DNA of 32,293 nt from an uncultured Candidatus Altimarinota bacterium (GCA_913055215.1 CAJXJP010000008.1:1-32293); one strand, 5' to 3'; positions 8,906 through 18,704 are shown, counted from the stretch's first letter. The notes: generated by a model not told the origin, from the sequence alone. Numbers and translations are program-made.

Positions 8906-10168
8906 TTGTTTAAAATTAATTGATGAAAACCACTTTCAGGTTCAGTAAAAATTAGTGGTTCAAAAAATGCAGCACTTCCTATTTTGGGGGCAGCACTTCT
9001 AGTAAACGGGAAAGTAACTCTTCATGGAATGCCAAAAATTGGAGATGTAATGACATTTCTAGAAATTATGAAAGATGTATGAGTTCAATATACTTTTGAA
9101 TGAAATACTTTGCATTTCGATGCATCTGATTTAAAAAAAGACAACTTAGATATAGAAAAATTAAAAAAAATCCGTGCTTCTATTTTCTTATTAGCACCTT
9201 TACTTCATTTCTTTGGAAGTATTTCAATGCCACTTCCTGGAGGATGTGTTATTGGGAAAAGACCAGTTGATGATCATATTAATGGACTAAAAAGAATTGG
9301 ATATTCAGCAACTATGAAAGAAGAGTCAATTGAACTTGATGGTTCGGTTGAAGCATGAGATAGAACGATTAACGCTGGTTTCTCAGTTTCTGGAACTGAA
9401 AATTTATTAGTAGCAAATGTTTTAAGAAAAGGAACTACTACGATTGAATTAGCAGCAATTGAGCCGCACGTTATGAATTTAATTGATTTCTTAAGAGCAG
9501 CAGGAGCCAATATTAAAATTCGTTATAATCATACAATTATCGTTGAATGAGTTGATTCATTAAGTGATGGATTTGAATTTACGGTTGTACCAGATTATAT
9601 TCAATCAGGAACATATATGGTTATTGCCGCTTTAGCATCTGAAGAATATTTAGATATTGAAAATGCAAGAATCGAGGATCTATATGTTTATATAGAAAAA
9701 TTAAAAGAAGCAGGAGTAAAAGTTGAAGATTTATGAAATGATACTTTAAGAGTATTTAAAGCAAATGAATTAAATGCTGTAAAAGTACAAACAAATGTAT
9801 TTCCTGGATTTCCAACAGATTTACAATCACCATTTGGTGTGTTAATGACTCAAGCTGAATGAACAAATAAGCTTCATGAAGTTATGTTTGAAAATAGACT
9901 AAATTTCTTGTTTGAACTTGAAAAAATGAGAGCAAATGTAGCGATGTTAAATCCACACGAAGCACTGATTTTTGGGAAAAAACAATTAAAATGAGGAGTT
10001 ACAGTAACTTCTTGGGATCTGAGAGCCGGTGCAGCAATGGTTATTGCAGGACTGATTGCTGAAGGAGCAACAACCGTAACAAATGTTGAATATATTCATA
10101 GAGGGTATGAAGATTTTGTAGAAACTTTAAAATCTTTAGGCGCTGATATTGAAGAAATAACTGAATAA
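8906..10168 (+). CDS. murA: UDP-N-acetylglucosamine 1-carboxyvinyltransferase MurA
   Basis: The first committed enzyme of peptidoglycan synthesis; it adds enolpyruvate from PEP to UDP-GlcNAc in the cytoplasm. The sequence is full length: [26 protein letters not shown] at the N-terminus (in parts), [15 protein letters not shown] with the catalytic Cys near residue 114, and [10 protein letters not shown] and [11 protein letters not shown] in the second domain. Several structural glycines are TGA. The start is uncertain. The annotated TTG (8906-8908) is the only standard start before the conserved region, but it is 23 nt from a perfect AAGGAG. An ATA at 8891-8893 stands 8 nt from it and would give [12 protein letters not shown], matching homologues better. 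The next gene begins 22 bp downstream. Confidence 0.93.
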
Positions 10169-10190
10169 TTTATATAATAAAACGATACGT

Positions 10191-10388
10191 ATGAAACTTT
10201 TACCGATTTGATTAATTTTATTTTGAGCTGTTGTAATTTTCTTTCCAGAATTTTTAGCATACTTAATTGGATGATTTTTTGTATTTATGTGAATAAATGC
10301 ATTAATTATTTCAAAACTTATGAAAAAGAAAGATAATATGAAAGGGGATGATTATGTTCAATTTGGAAAATATAAAATATATAAATAA
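10191..10388 (+). CDS. Small two-helix membrane protein (DUF3096-like)
   Basis: 65 residues beginning at ATG 10191, 22 bp after murA and probably in its operon. Two hydrophobic helices (residues 3-18 and 20-45) include the FPEFLAYLIGGFFVFMGINALI segment (in part), which resembles DUF3096-type membrane peptides. A short basic/polar tail (KKKDNMKGDDYVQFGKYK) follows. Four TGA codons encode glycines in the helices. The function is unknown. It is directly followed by a terminator. Confidence 0.6.
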
Positions 10389-10414
10389 AAAGTAGCCGGG
10401 ACGGCTACTTTTTA
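10388..10414 (+). terminator. Terminator of the murA unit
   Basis: Stem AAGTAGCCG/CGGCTACTT, loop GGA, then a T-run. It is unusually G+C-rich for the window. Confidence 0.9.
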
Positions 10415-10480
10415 TTTTGTTTTTCTTGCAAAGAAACAGAAAAACATTTATAATGAAAAAAATTTCTTATTCTACATATT

Positions 10481-11458
10481 ATGTTTGAAAATATATTATT
10501 TTGGCTCATTATCTGATTAATTTCATTTTTCCCAATCGTTCTTTGGGGATATGTTTTTTCGTATATTGATAATTCTGTCGTAAATAAAAAAAGGTTTCTT
10601 GTATGAGTTTTGTGATGAGCCTTATCTGTAATTCCTATACTGTATATGGATAAGATAGGGGACTTGTTACATTTTCCTTATATTAACAGTTTTTATTTTG
10701 CTTCACAAATCCAGAACTTTTTTACAAGTATGCAGTTTTGAGCATCACTTTCTCTCTTTTTTGCTTTTGTGGTTATTTGCTCATTTTTATTTTGAGTATT
10801 TGTTCATAAGTGAAAAAATATAATTACAAGATATACAAAAAATATTCTTACATTTTTGTTGTTTATAGTTTGATTATCTCTGGCTGTATTTTTGATTAAT
10901 TTTGTGCTTTCGTGAATTGATATGGAAATCAAAGATACTGTTGCTTTTTGAGATGTGATTTTCAATTCATTAAAATTAATAATTTTTTATTATGTTATAG
11001 TTGCCTTTATAGAGGAGGCGAGTAAGCATTTTAATTTTTTACAATCAAGTAGTCTTCAAATTACGTCGATTCAGCAATGAGTTTTATATGCTATTTTTGT
11101 TGCATTGGGTTTTGCGTTTATAGAAAATATTTTGTATTTTTCAAGTAGCTATAATCAAAATTGATTTTCTTCGGACTTTATGAAAATTTATTTTTATCGT
11201 TCAACTTTCGCGGTCATTGTTCATGTGTTATGTAGTAGTGTTGTTGCATTTTATTTTACAAAAGCACTACTTTTATATAGGGAAAAAGAATTGAGTTTTC
11301 CATATTTAAAAATATTTTTATTTGGATTATCTTTTTGAGTTTGATTACATCTTTTATTTGATGTGGCGCTGAGTTTAGGTTTTACTTTTATTATGTTTTT
11401 ATATTTTATTGGTTGATATTTATACGTGAGTAGTATTTTCTATACGGATGAAGATTAA
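10481..11458 (+). CDS. PrsW-type intramembrane glutamic protease
   Basis: 325 residues with about eight hydrophobic helices. The catalytic-type motifs of the PrsW family are in place: EEASK near residue 178 (EExxK motif), GFAFIENILYF near 207, the YRSTFAVIVHVLCSS helix with a conserved His, and GLHLLFDVAL near the C-terminus. PrsW cleaves anti-sigma factors such as RsiW within the membrane; a related role in signalling or envelope stress is likely, but no anti-sigma substrate is adjacent. It is rich in TGA glycines. TATTCT ends 7 nt before the ATG (10468-10473), so the mRNA may have almost no leader. Confidence 0.8.
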
Positions 11459-11460
11459 AA

Positions 11461-11489
11461 AAAATCGAGAATTTATTCTCGATTTTTTT
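11461..11489. terminator. Bidirectional terminator between convergent genes
   Basis: Stem AATCGAGAAT/ATTCTCGATT with a TT loop flanked by A-run and T-run. It serves the PrsW gene and the convergent TraB-like gene. Confidence 0.9.
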
Positions 11490-11500
11490 GTTTTTTATAT

Positions 11501-12517
11501 TTATCTTATTGGAAAAAATTCTTTAGTTTCTGTGATTTTCCATTTTGGATCATGATCTTTTAATATTTTTAGTATTCAGTTGAAATGTAATTCGCCGTAT
11601 GTAGCATAAATATATTTATGATCAGAATTGATAATTTCATCTGCAACTACTTCATTTCTATGGTTGAGTATTACATGGAAAAGTTCTTGGTTTGCAAAAT
11701 TGTCGGCAATTACTTTTTGTAAGGCATTAGATTTTGAAATAAAATTGAGTAAACCTTGGTTTATATAATTAATAAGAGCTAATTCTTTTTCTGAACGACC
11801 AGCAAGTTCTTCTACGATTTGATTACTGATATCAACTGGAGGTTTTATATGATGCTCAGTTGTTGAACCAGATTGTAATTTTTCATATTCGCTTACGATT
11901 TCATCTAAGCTCACATCAACATTAAAATCTAAATCATTCACTTGATTTAAAAATAGCATATTATCTTGTGCAACAACTCCGTAAACTTTCGACATATTTC
12001 TATAAAGATCTTCGTTGAATTCTACACCGAGTGCTTTATTAAATTTTTCTTGGTTTTCTTTTGATCCAGGTTTTACTCATTCAAAGTAATATACAGCACC
12101 TTCTTTTTTAGCATTTTCAATATTTGCTCTCACTTGTTCATAAAAATCAGGATTAGCAATATGAATCATTGTTTGAAATTGAAGTGTTTTTTCACCGTTA
12201 GAAAGTGTATATTCCTTCATAGATTTCGGAGCATACTCATTGTTATAATAAAGAAAAGATCAGACTATTACACACAGTAAAGTTAAAATATTTACAGCAC
12301 TTACAAAAAATTTTCTTGCATAGTCTGGAAAGATAAGTGGTTGAGATTTTGTGAAAAACTTCCAAGCTGTATAAAAAAAGAACGTGATAAATAAATAACA
12401 AAGTAATAATAATATGCTAGATAAAAATCAAATAAGCCCTTGAAAGTAGAAAACAACTCATAAGTAAATAGAAAATAAAATTATTGCTATGATTTCTTGT
12501 ATTTTTACAATTTTCAT
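11501..12517 (-). CDS. TraB/GumN-like membrane protein
   Basis: 338 residues. Two N-terminal membrane segments (about 8-48 and 66-95) precede an extracytoplasmic or cytosolic domain. This domain opens with QTMIHIANPDFYEQV and continues with EGAVYYFEGVKPGS, a pattern typical of the N-terminal part of TraB/GumN-like proteins (a histidine after Met-Ile, then an acidic E-G pair). The C-terminal part has NYINQGLLNF and VILNHRNEVVADEI, followed by IYATYGELHFNGIL, again compatible with that fold. TraB-like proteins are putative metalloproteases or signalling regulators, but no activity is claimed here. It is divergent from the pilin gene at 12668. Confidence 0.55.
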
Positions 12518-12605
12518 GATATTTTAAGATAGTAAGTATATATTATGTATAAATATATAGATATTTTAAAAAAAGAAAGAAATATTTTCATAAATATCTC
12601 CATAT

Positions 12606-12634
12606 TTGACAATATATTAGTTATTAAGTATAAT
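12606..12634 (+). promoter_or_regulatory. Perfect consensus promoter of the VirB2-like pilin gene
   Basis: TTGACA (12606-12611), a 17-bp spacer and TATAAT (12629-12634). It is the best sigma-70-type promoter in the window and implies strong expression, consistent with a structural pilin. The leader is about 28 nt. Confidence 0.8.
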
Positions 12635-12667
12635 TTACTTGTTATTTTAAAAATAAAAACAAAAGTT

Positions 12668-13156
12668 ATGAAGAAATTATGAGGAATATTGGTTCTGATT
12701 TTTGGACTGATTTCACTATTTTTTACTCCGAGCGTTTCAGCTTGATTCGTAGATGATATTTTCGGCGGATGATGAGCAGGTGGAGGAAAACAAGTTCCAA
12801 TATGTGCTGATTGAGAATGTAGTATCAATGACTGACTGAGTCAAGTTGAGTGAACAGTTGAAGGTATTGTTACCGATATAACAGCCTCACAATATATTCA
12901 AAAAATTGTACAACATTTGTTAACATTTCTCGGTATAGTAGGGGTAATCTATATTATATTTGCATGATTCCAGGTTCTTGTTTGAGCATGAGATGAAGAA
13001 AAGCTTAAATCATCAAAATCTACAATATTATATGTAGCTATAGGGTTATTGATTATCTTCTTAGCTGCTCCAATATTCCAATTTATTGTGGGAGTCTTTG
13101 ATTCAACAGCTCAGACTGATACAGCAACTGCTACAATATCAATAAATGTTATGTAA
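12668..13156 (+). CDS. VirB2/TrbC-like pilin
   Basis: 162 residues. There is a signal peptide (residues 1-25, ending near SVSAG), then a Gly-rich stretch and the pair CADGEC, which could form a disulfide. Two long membrane helices follow (about 78-105 and 118-142, TFLGIVGVIYIIFAGFQVLVG and ILYVAIGLLIIFLAAPIFQ, each quoted in part) separated by the charged hinge GDEEKLKSSK. This is the topology of VirB2/TrbC conjugative-type pilins, often seen in CPR genomes without a full type IV secretion system. Nearly half of its glycines are TGA despite the strong promoter. It stands directly before the type IV pilus genes, which suggests a shared surface-appendage locus. Confidence 0.7.
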
Positions 13157-13186
13157 TAAAAACTAAAAACATAAAAATTACAAAAT

Positions 13187-13214
13187 GACAAAATGTCAAT
13201 AGGAAAATTTTGTC
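13187..13214 (+). repeat. Inverted repeat between the pilin and pilN-like genes
   Basis: GACAAAAT (13187-13194) and ATTTTGTC (13207-13214) form a perfect 8-bp stem with a 12-nt loop. No T-run follows, so it is more likely an RNA-stabilising hairpin or an operator than a terminator. A second palindrome, TGACA-AAA-TGTCA, overlaps it at 13186-13198. Confidence 0.45.
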
Positions 13215-13266
13215 CCCTGTGATTTATAGTGTTACAATTATCTTATATATTTTATAAATTCTTTTT

Positions 13267-13788
13267 ATGACTACTAAAAATGTATTAATGAAGAAAAGTC
13301 AAAATGCTTATTTAGCAAGTATTATTTTCTTCGCTTGTGTAATCTGTTTTACAATCGGATTAAAATTTTATAACAATTATTTAGAAGGATCAGTTGAAAA
13401 AACAACTGCTGAAATTCAAAATATTGAAACAAAAATTATAAATGTAAATGCCAACAAAAAAGTTAAAATTTACGCATTAGTAAAACAAAATGAAAAATCA
13501 TTAGCAGAATTAGCTAATAGAAGCCAAATTACTAAATATATTAACCATTTAGATGCGCTTTCTAAAAATTATTCATTTAAATATGATGGTTTTGCTTTAG
13601 CAAATGGAGTTGTAACTTCACAATATACTTCAGTTTCTGATGAAGCGGGTATTGCATATCAAAAAGCAACAAAATTTATTTCTGAATATAGAGCTAATGA
13701 AGAAGCTTTATTCGATTTAAAATTTGTAAACCTTATTGCCGGATCGAGTGATAATGTTAAATTTTCTTTAAATTTACCAATCAAATAA
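13267..13788 (+). CDS. PilN-like type IV pilus assembly protein
   Basis: 173 residues with PilN topology: about 14 cytoplasmic residues, one membrane helix (15-35, AYLASIIFFACVICFTIG), a coiled coil (about 40-85) and a small alpha/beta domain ending in FSLNLPIK. It is assigned by architecture and by its place before a PilO-like gene and pilC, not by strong motifs. PilN and PilO form a heterodimer linking the inner-membrane platform to the cytoplasmic ring. There is no TGA anywhere. The -10-like TATAAA (13253-13258) is only 8 nt from the ATG, so the message may be leaderless. Confidence 0.6.
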   Translation: MTTKNVLMKKSQNAYLASIIFFACVICFTIGLKFYNNYLEGSVEKTTAEIQNIETKIINVNANKKVKIYALVKQNEKSLAELANRSQITKYINHLDALSKNYSFKYDGFALANGVVTSQYTSVSDEAGIAYQKATKFISEYRANEEALFDLKFVNLIAGSSDNVKFSLNLPIK

Positions 13789-13815
13789 TAAATTTTAGCT
13801 ATTAAAAATCAGTAT

Positions 13816-14355
13816 ATGTCAATTTATAAAAAAGATAATAAATTTATCTCATACCTAGTTATCTTATTATCATTATTTGTTCTTGTCTTATTTACAAAAA
13901 CAGAAATCATGAATATGCAAGAAAATTTTGATTCAAGAGATACAGTTAACCTTGAACTTCAAGCAAAAACTAACGAATTATCAGAATTAAACGAAATCGA
14001 AAAATCTTTAAAAGAAGATGATTCAGCAACAAAAAGATATGAAGTATCAATCTCTGAAGATAAGTTAATGAATTATTTCTATGGTTACATCGAAACTATT
14101 GATTCTCAAGTAGGATCTGTTGCGATTAAATCAATCTCTATTTCTGAAGAAAAAGAAAATGAATTAGGATTTTTAGAAACATCAGTTACACTGAGTTTGA
14201 ACGTTTCTAATGAAGCTGTTTTAAAACAATTTTTAGACTTTACAGTTCAAGAATCAGCAGATTATCAATTCTTTATTGATTCATTCTTCTTCCCAACTGA
14301 TGGAAGAGAAGGCGGATTCTCAGTAAATCTACCATTAAAGTTATATTATAAATAG
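13816..14355 (+). CDS. PilO-like type IV pilus assembly protein
   Basis: 179 residues with the same plan as the preceding gene: a short N-terminus, a membrane helix (12-27, FISYLVILLSLFVLVLF), a coiled coil (35-70) and a ferredoxin-like domain. The C-terminus, FSVNLPLKLYYK, echoes FSLNLPIK of its neighbour, as expected for the related PilN/PilO pair. It begins 27 bp after the PilN-like stop and 17 bp before pilC. It ends in TAG, one of two TAG stops in the window, and contains no TGA codon. Confidence 0.6.
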   Translation: MSIYKKDNKFISYLVILLSLFVLVLFTKTEIMNMQENFDSRDTVNLELQAKTNELSELNEIEKSLKEDDSATKRYEVSISEDKLMNYFYGYIETIDSQVGSVAIKSISISEEKENELGFLETSVTLSLNVSNEAVLKQFLDFTVQESADYQFFIDSFFFPTDGREGGFSVNLPLKLYYK

Positions 14356-14372
14356 TCCTTAATTAATTCCTT

Positions 14373-15497
14373 ATGGATAATAATTTTTCATCAATCGAAT
14401 CGGAAAATAAAGAAGAAAATCTTTCATCTAAACAAATCATTTTATTTAAAAAAGTATCAATGGTTGATAAATATAACTTTTTTGAATACTTGGCTGTTAT
14501 GATTGATGGGGGAGTTTCAATAACTGAAGCTTTGGATTCAGTAGAAAATAAAATCTCAAGCCCATATTTTAAAGAAAAAGTTAAAGAGTTAATTACCTAT
14601 ATTTCTAGTGGGGACTCATTTTCAAAATCTATGAAAAAAATGCCAGATGTATTTGATGCATCAGAAATTTCAATCGTAGAAGCATGAGAAACAACAGGGA
14701 AATTAGTATTTGCACTTTCTAAATTAAGTGATGATTTGAAAAAAATCTATAACTTAAGAAAAAAAGTAAAAGGGGCTCTTACGTACCCATTAATTATTTT
14801 CCTATTCTTATTGGCAGCTGTATGTATCGTATTAATTTACGTAATTCCAGCAATTATTCCAATGTTTGAAAATGCAAGTGTTGAATTGCCAATGGCTACA
14901 AAATCATTAATAGCAACGTCAGACTTTGTTATCAATAATTTTGCATTTATTGTTCTTTTCTTCATTACACTTTTTGTTCTGTTCATCGGATATAGAAATA
15001 CTGAAAGTGGAAGAATGTCATTAGATGTTTTTGCATTAAAAGTACCATTAGTAGGGAAAGTTTACAGAAACTTCTTACTTGCTTCTATTTCTTCTACTCT
15101 TGGTAGTTTAATTGGAGCAGGTGTAACAGTAGTTAAAACATTAACTCTGACTTGAAAATCAACAAATAATGCTGCATATATGTATTTATTTGATGAAATT
15201 GTAGATCATGTTTCAAAAGGGGATAAAATTGTAGAATCAATGAGAGAAGTTGATCCTGAAAAATATTATTTCCCAGTAGATTATGTTCAAATGTTATCAG
15301 TTGGTGAAAAAACTGCATCACTTGAAAAAATTTCAGAAAAATTAAATGATCAATACGAAAAAGAAGTTGAATATGCTCTTGCAAGTTTAACAAAATGGAT
15401 TGAACCATTGGCAATTCTAGTTGCGGCTATTTTTGTTTCTTGGTTTGCTTTTGCTATCTTTGGTGCGATTTTAAAAGTCACACAAACTATTGCATAA
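14373..15497 (+). CDS. pilC: Type IV pilus inner-membrane platform protein PilC
   Basis: 374 residues containing two T2SS-F domains (about 33-155 and 235-360). Each has the family pattern: FFEYLAVMIDGGVSITEALD, then FDASEISIVEAGETTGKL in the first, with matching GSLIGAGVTVVKTLTLTGK and MLSVGEKTASLEKI in the second (quoted in pieces). Three strongly hydrophobic helices are visible near 135-160, 185-205 and 345-365. Only two TGA codons occur, and the one in EAGETTGK encodes the conserved glycine of that motif. PilC couples the extension and retraction ATPases to pilus assembly. No pilB, pilT or pilD gene is in the window. Confidence 0.9.
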
Positions 15498-15506
15498 AAC
15501 TAAACA

Positions 15507-15546
15507 AAAAAAGAACTAAAATACTTACGGTTTTTTAGTTCTTTTT
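15507..15546 (+). terminator. Terminator after pilC
   Basis: AAAGAACTAAAA pairs with TTTTAGTTCTTT around a 9-nt loop and is followed by Ts. It separates the assembly genes from the prepilin genes. Confidence 0.8.
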
Positions 15547-15582
15547 CTACAAATACTCAATAAATGTTAACACATTTTACCT

Positions 15583-16155
15583 ATGAAATTACATACAAAA
15601 TCAGGGTTTACTCTGATTGAACTTATTATAGCGGTAACAGCTTTTTGTGTAATTGCTTTAACAGCAATTGCTCCATATAATCACTATATAAACAAAGCTA
15701 AATTAAAACAAACAGATAAAGAAGTCAGTCAAATGCTTTATGAAGCGAGAAATATGGCTATAAACGGTATAAGTACATGAAGTGGAAACTTATCGGTAGC
15801 TATATATTTTAACGCTCAATCATGAGGGAATGAGTCTATTGATATTTTAACTATGCCTCATAATTTTACGGAAGATAAAATTGATAGAGTTGTATGATCA
15901 GAAATAACTTTTCATAAAAATTATAAACTTCCCAAATGAGTAAAAATGAAAGAAATTGCATGACATAATAATGCATTATTTTTCTTTGATGCTATTACAT
16001 GAAAAGGAAAATATTATTATTGGAATGTTTCAGGAATTCGCCAAGATCTCACTGATAATGTTATAAACATTGCCTATAATTATAAAGATTCAGATAAGAG
16101 TATTTTTAATCGTTCGATAGAATACTATACTCAAACAAATATTGTAGATTATTAA
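15583..16155 (+). CDS. Type IV prepilin-like protein (major-pilin-type N-terminus)
   Basis: 190 residues. The leader MKLHTKSG is followed by FTLIELIIAVTAF, the classic prepilin peptidase site (Gly-1, Phe+1, Glu+5) and the hydrophobic assembly helix. A globular domain with scattered aromatic residues follows, containing several TGA glycines. Of the four prepilins in the row it has the most canonical site. With no paired C-terminal cysteines, it may be a minor pilin rather than the major subunit. It starts about 37 bp after the pilC terminator, and the next prepilin ORF begins 11 bp after its stop. Confidence 0.85.
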
Positions 16156-16166
16156 TACTGTGAAAA

Positions 16167-16775
16167 ATGAAAAATTTAAAATCAAATAAAAAAGGGTTTT
16201 CCATTATTGAAATTCTTGTAGGAATGTTTGTGTTTTCAATGTGAATAGTCAGTGTATATTTAGTGATTCATTCAATTATTAATATGAATGATTACAATAA
16301 AAACTATATTGTTACATCAAACTTAGCAAGAGAACAAATTGAATTAGTAAGGAATATTCGTGATTCAAATTATCAACAATTAAAAAAATATAACCAAATA
16401 AACCCAGCAAATGCAGAATATGACGCTGTATTTGAAGTATGAAAAAGTTATATTATTGAAAATGACTATAGAGGAATTGCAGATTTTCCAGTAAGAGTAA
16501 CTGAAGTTACAAATCTTGCGGATAAAGAAATGTATAGAATGTGTTTAGATTCAAAAAATCGTTATACATATACATATGGTTGAACAAATCCAGATTGTGT
16601 AAAAGAATTGCAATATTATAGCTATGTTACTGTAAGTCCAGTTGAATTTACTGAGTGAGCAACAACGAAAACTATTTCAGATGCTTTAAAATTCAATGCA
16701 AAAATTGAATGGAATATTAGATGAAAACATACTTTTGAACTTCCTGTAATTATTGCAGACTGGAAAAGATTATAA
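16167..16775 (+). CDS. Minor pseudopilin, PilV-like
   Basis: 202 residues. The N-terminus NKKGFSIIEILVGMFVFSMG is a prepilin cleavage site with Glu+5 and a long apolar helix. The following REQIELVRNIRDSNY segment is typical of PilV/PulI-type minor pilins. Two cysteines (near 132 and 151) could form a disulfide. It is part of a tight four-gene row (gaps of 11, 17 and 5 bp), so it is cotranscribed. Such minor pilins prime pilus assembly and, in competence pili, help bind DNA. Confidence 0.78.
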
Positions 16776-16792
16776 TAATTTAAAAAGAATAT

Positions 16793-17368
16793 ATGAAAAA
16801 AACAAATACAAGAGCTTTTACTCTCGTAGAAATGATTGTTTCTATTACAATTCTTTCATTAATTATGATTTCACTTATTGCTGTATATGTAATTACATCA
16901 GATGTAGCATTAAGATCAGAAATTAACAGAGCTATGCAAGAAAATCTAAAAACGGCTACTGAACAAATTTCAGAAGACCTTAGAAATAATAAACTTACAT
17001 GAGTAAGTTCAAATATTAATTCTTGTAGTTTCAATGCTTTACCTGAATTTTATACAGAATGAACAAAACTTTGTACTTCAGAAAATAGTTATTATTTAGC
17101 TAAAAATGGGGTAAGAGTTATTGATGTTTCAAGTTGTGATGAATTACAAGAACATTGTGTATTATATAAAGAAAGGAAAGGACCTATTACGAATAGTCGT
17201 GTTTCTGTAAAAGATTTAAAATTTACGGTATCTACTGTTTATGAAGATAAAGTGACTATTTCTATGTTACTGCAACCAGCAGCAGGAAAGGGATATAAAC
17301 CATCACTTATTAAAGATAATACTATTAGATTCCAAACGACTATTTCAGCTCGTTCTCTTAACCAATAA
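16793..17368 (+). CDS. Minor pseudopilin, PilW-like
   Basis: 191 residues. MKKTNTRAFTLVEMIVSITI is a prepilin N-terminus with an unusual Ala at -1 instead of Gly (RA/FTLVE), a substitution some prepilin peptidases tolerate. A helix with EINRAMQENLKTATEQISEDLRNN (quoted in part) is typical of PilW/PulJ-type proteins. Four cysteines in the globular part (two in the CDELQEHC segment) suggest disulfides. It lies between the PilV-like and PilX-like genes. Confidence 0.75.
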
Positions 17369-17373
17369 AAATT

Positions 17374-18180
17374 ATGAAAGCAAAACTTAATAATACATGA
17401 GGTTATTCAGTAATTGTCTCACTTTTAGTTGTAGGATTTTTGATTATTTTAACATCAGGTGTATTTAACTTGGTATTAAAAGAAATGAACGATACAACAT
17501 CAATGGGGAATTACTTAAAAGCTTCGGCTTGAGCTGAATCATCTCAAGAATTAGCTCTCTTAAAAATTAGACATGAAGGGTATGGTGTATCAGACTCACT
17601 TGATCATTCATTGAGCAATGAGTCTATAGTTCTTTCAGATGCAAGCTCATTAGCTGATTTTAGGCAAACAAAAGAAGCATTTGTTTCGTATGAAATTGAT
17701 TCAAAAGCAAATGACTATAATGGAACACTGAATCCAGGAGAACACGATATCATTCCACTCTTTTATACAAATGAATATGGTGAACATAAAATTAAAGATT
17801 ATAATTTTTCAGTTACATCACCAAATCAAAATAAATTAGCATGGAATATCGTTGGATCAGAAAAATGAATGTCATGATATGGAGTGTCGAGAACATGAAG
17901 ATTAAAAAAATTAGACGCTTCACAAAATTTTACATTAACTGATACAGATAGAGGATATTTTTTAGAAAATTCAGATAAAAACTATTTAATCGTATTTAAT
18001 AGTGATATATCAGCAATGAATTATTCAATAACATCGGTTCATTCTGGAGAATATTTTACAAAACCGGAAGCAGTTATTTTCAGTTCTGGACAAGTTTGAG
18101 GCTATAAACAAAACCTAAAAACGACTCTAGATAACTCAGAATACCTACAAATTTCAAAATATTCACTCTTTAGTAAATAA
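17374..18180 (+). CDS. PilX-like minor pilin component
   Basis: 268 residues, last gene of the prepilin row, starting 5 bp after the PilW-like stop. The N-terminus is NNTGGYSVIVSLLVVGFLIILTSGVFN (in part): a Gly-Gly-Tyr before a long apolar helix, without the Glu+5, as in PilX/PulK-type proteins that cap the tip complex. The segment YLKASAGAESSQELALLKIR after the helix matches the AxxxGxE pattern of PilX N-terminal domains. The large C-terminal domain is beta-rich and unrecognised. It has eight or more TGA glycines and ends in TAA before a strong terminator. Confidence 0.7.
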
Positions 18181-18181
18181 A

Positions 18182-18218
18182 AAAGAAATGGCTCAAATAA
18201 GCCATTTCTTTTTTTGTT
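18182..18218 (+). terminator. Terminator of the prepilin operon
   Basis: Stem AAAGAAATGGCT/AGCCATTTCTTT with a 6-nt loop and T-run. Confidence 0.9.
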
Positions 18219-18263
18219 TACATGAAGAAAGCCTTATTGCAAGGGAAAAAAGTAGAAAAAAGT

Positions 18264-18291
18264 TTGCAAAGGTTTATTTTTTGGCTAGAAT
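18264..18291 (+). promoter_or_regulatory. Promoter of the HU gene
   Basis: TTGCAA (18264-18269), 16 bp, TAGAAT (18286-18291). A second -10-like TATAAT (18311-18316) lies 8 nt before the ATG but lacks a good -35. Confidence 0.5.
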
Positions 18292-18324
18292 AAACGTGTT
18301 TATATATTAATATAATTTTGTGTT

Positions 18325-18597
18325 ATGAAAAAACAAGATTTTATTAAAGCTGTTGCTACAGAAGCTGGGCTAAGCCAAGACGCTGTATCTAAAGCTTTAA
18401 CTGCTTTCATTGATGTTACTACTACTGAGTTAAAAGCTGGGAATGAAGTAAACATTACTGGATTCGGTGCATTTAAGGTTTCTCAAAGAGCTGCTAGAAA
18501 TGGTGTGAACCCAAGAACTGGGGAATCTATCCAAATCCCTGCTATGAAATCACCTGTTTTCAGAGCTGGTAAAACTCTTAAAGAAGCTGTAAGATAA
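18325..18597 (+). CDS. HU family DNA-binding protein
   Basis: 90 residues, the normal length for HU. Features are MKKQDFIKAVATEAGLS at the N-terminus, the GNEVNITGFGAFKV core, and RNGVNPRTGESIQIPA, which is the DNA-minor-groove arm with the intercalating proline. The C-terminus is VFRAGKTLKEAV. HU compacts and bends DNA as a dimer. All glycines are GGN and there is no TGA, in contrast to most neighbours, pointing to high expression. It is monocistronic between a promoter and a terminator. Confidence 0.96.
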   Translation: MKKQDFIKAVATEAGLSQDAVSKALTAFIDVTTTELKAGNEVNITGFGAFKVSQRAARNGVNPRTGESIQIPAMKSPVFRAGKTLKEAVR

Positions 18598-18611
18598 TTT
18601 TTACAGAAACA

Positions 18612-18650
18612 TAAAAGCATATCATTTTTTAAATGGTATGCTTTTTTTTG
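18612..18650 (+). terminator. Terminator of the HU gene
   Basis: AAAAGCATA...TATGCTTTT stem with one mismatch and an extra CATT/AATG pairing, followed by T8. Confidence 0.85.
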
Positions 18651-18704
18651 CATTCACTCGGTTTTTGTATTATAATAAAATGGATATTTATATATTTGTT
18701 TGTT

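Noticed and set aside
12514-12828. Minus-strand ORF over the pilin promoter and signal peptide
   Set aside because: It is antisense to a perfect promoter and to a coherent signal peptide; composition looks like a shadow frame.
15133-15414. Minus-strand ORF inside pilC
   Set aside because: It lies opposite the second T2SS-F domain and has the Leu/Phe/Gln-rich look of an antisense frame.
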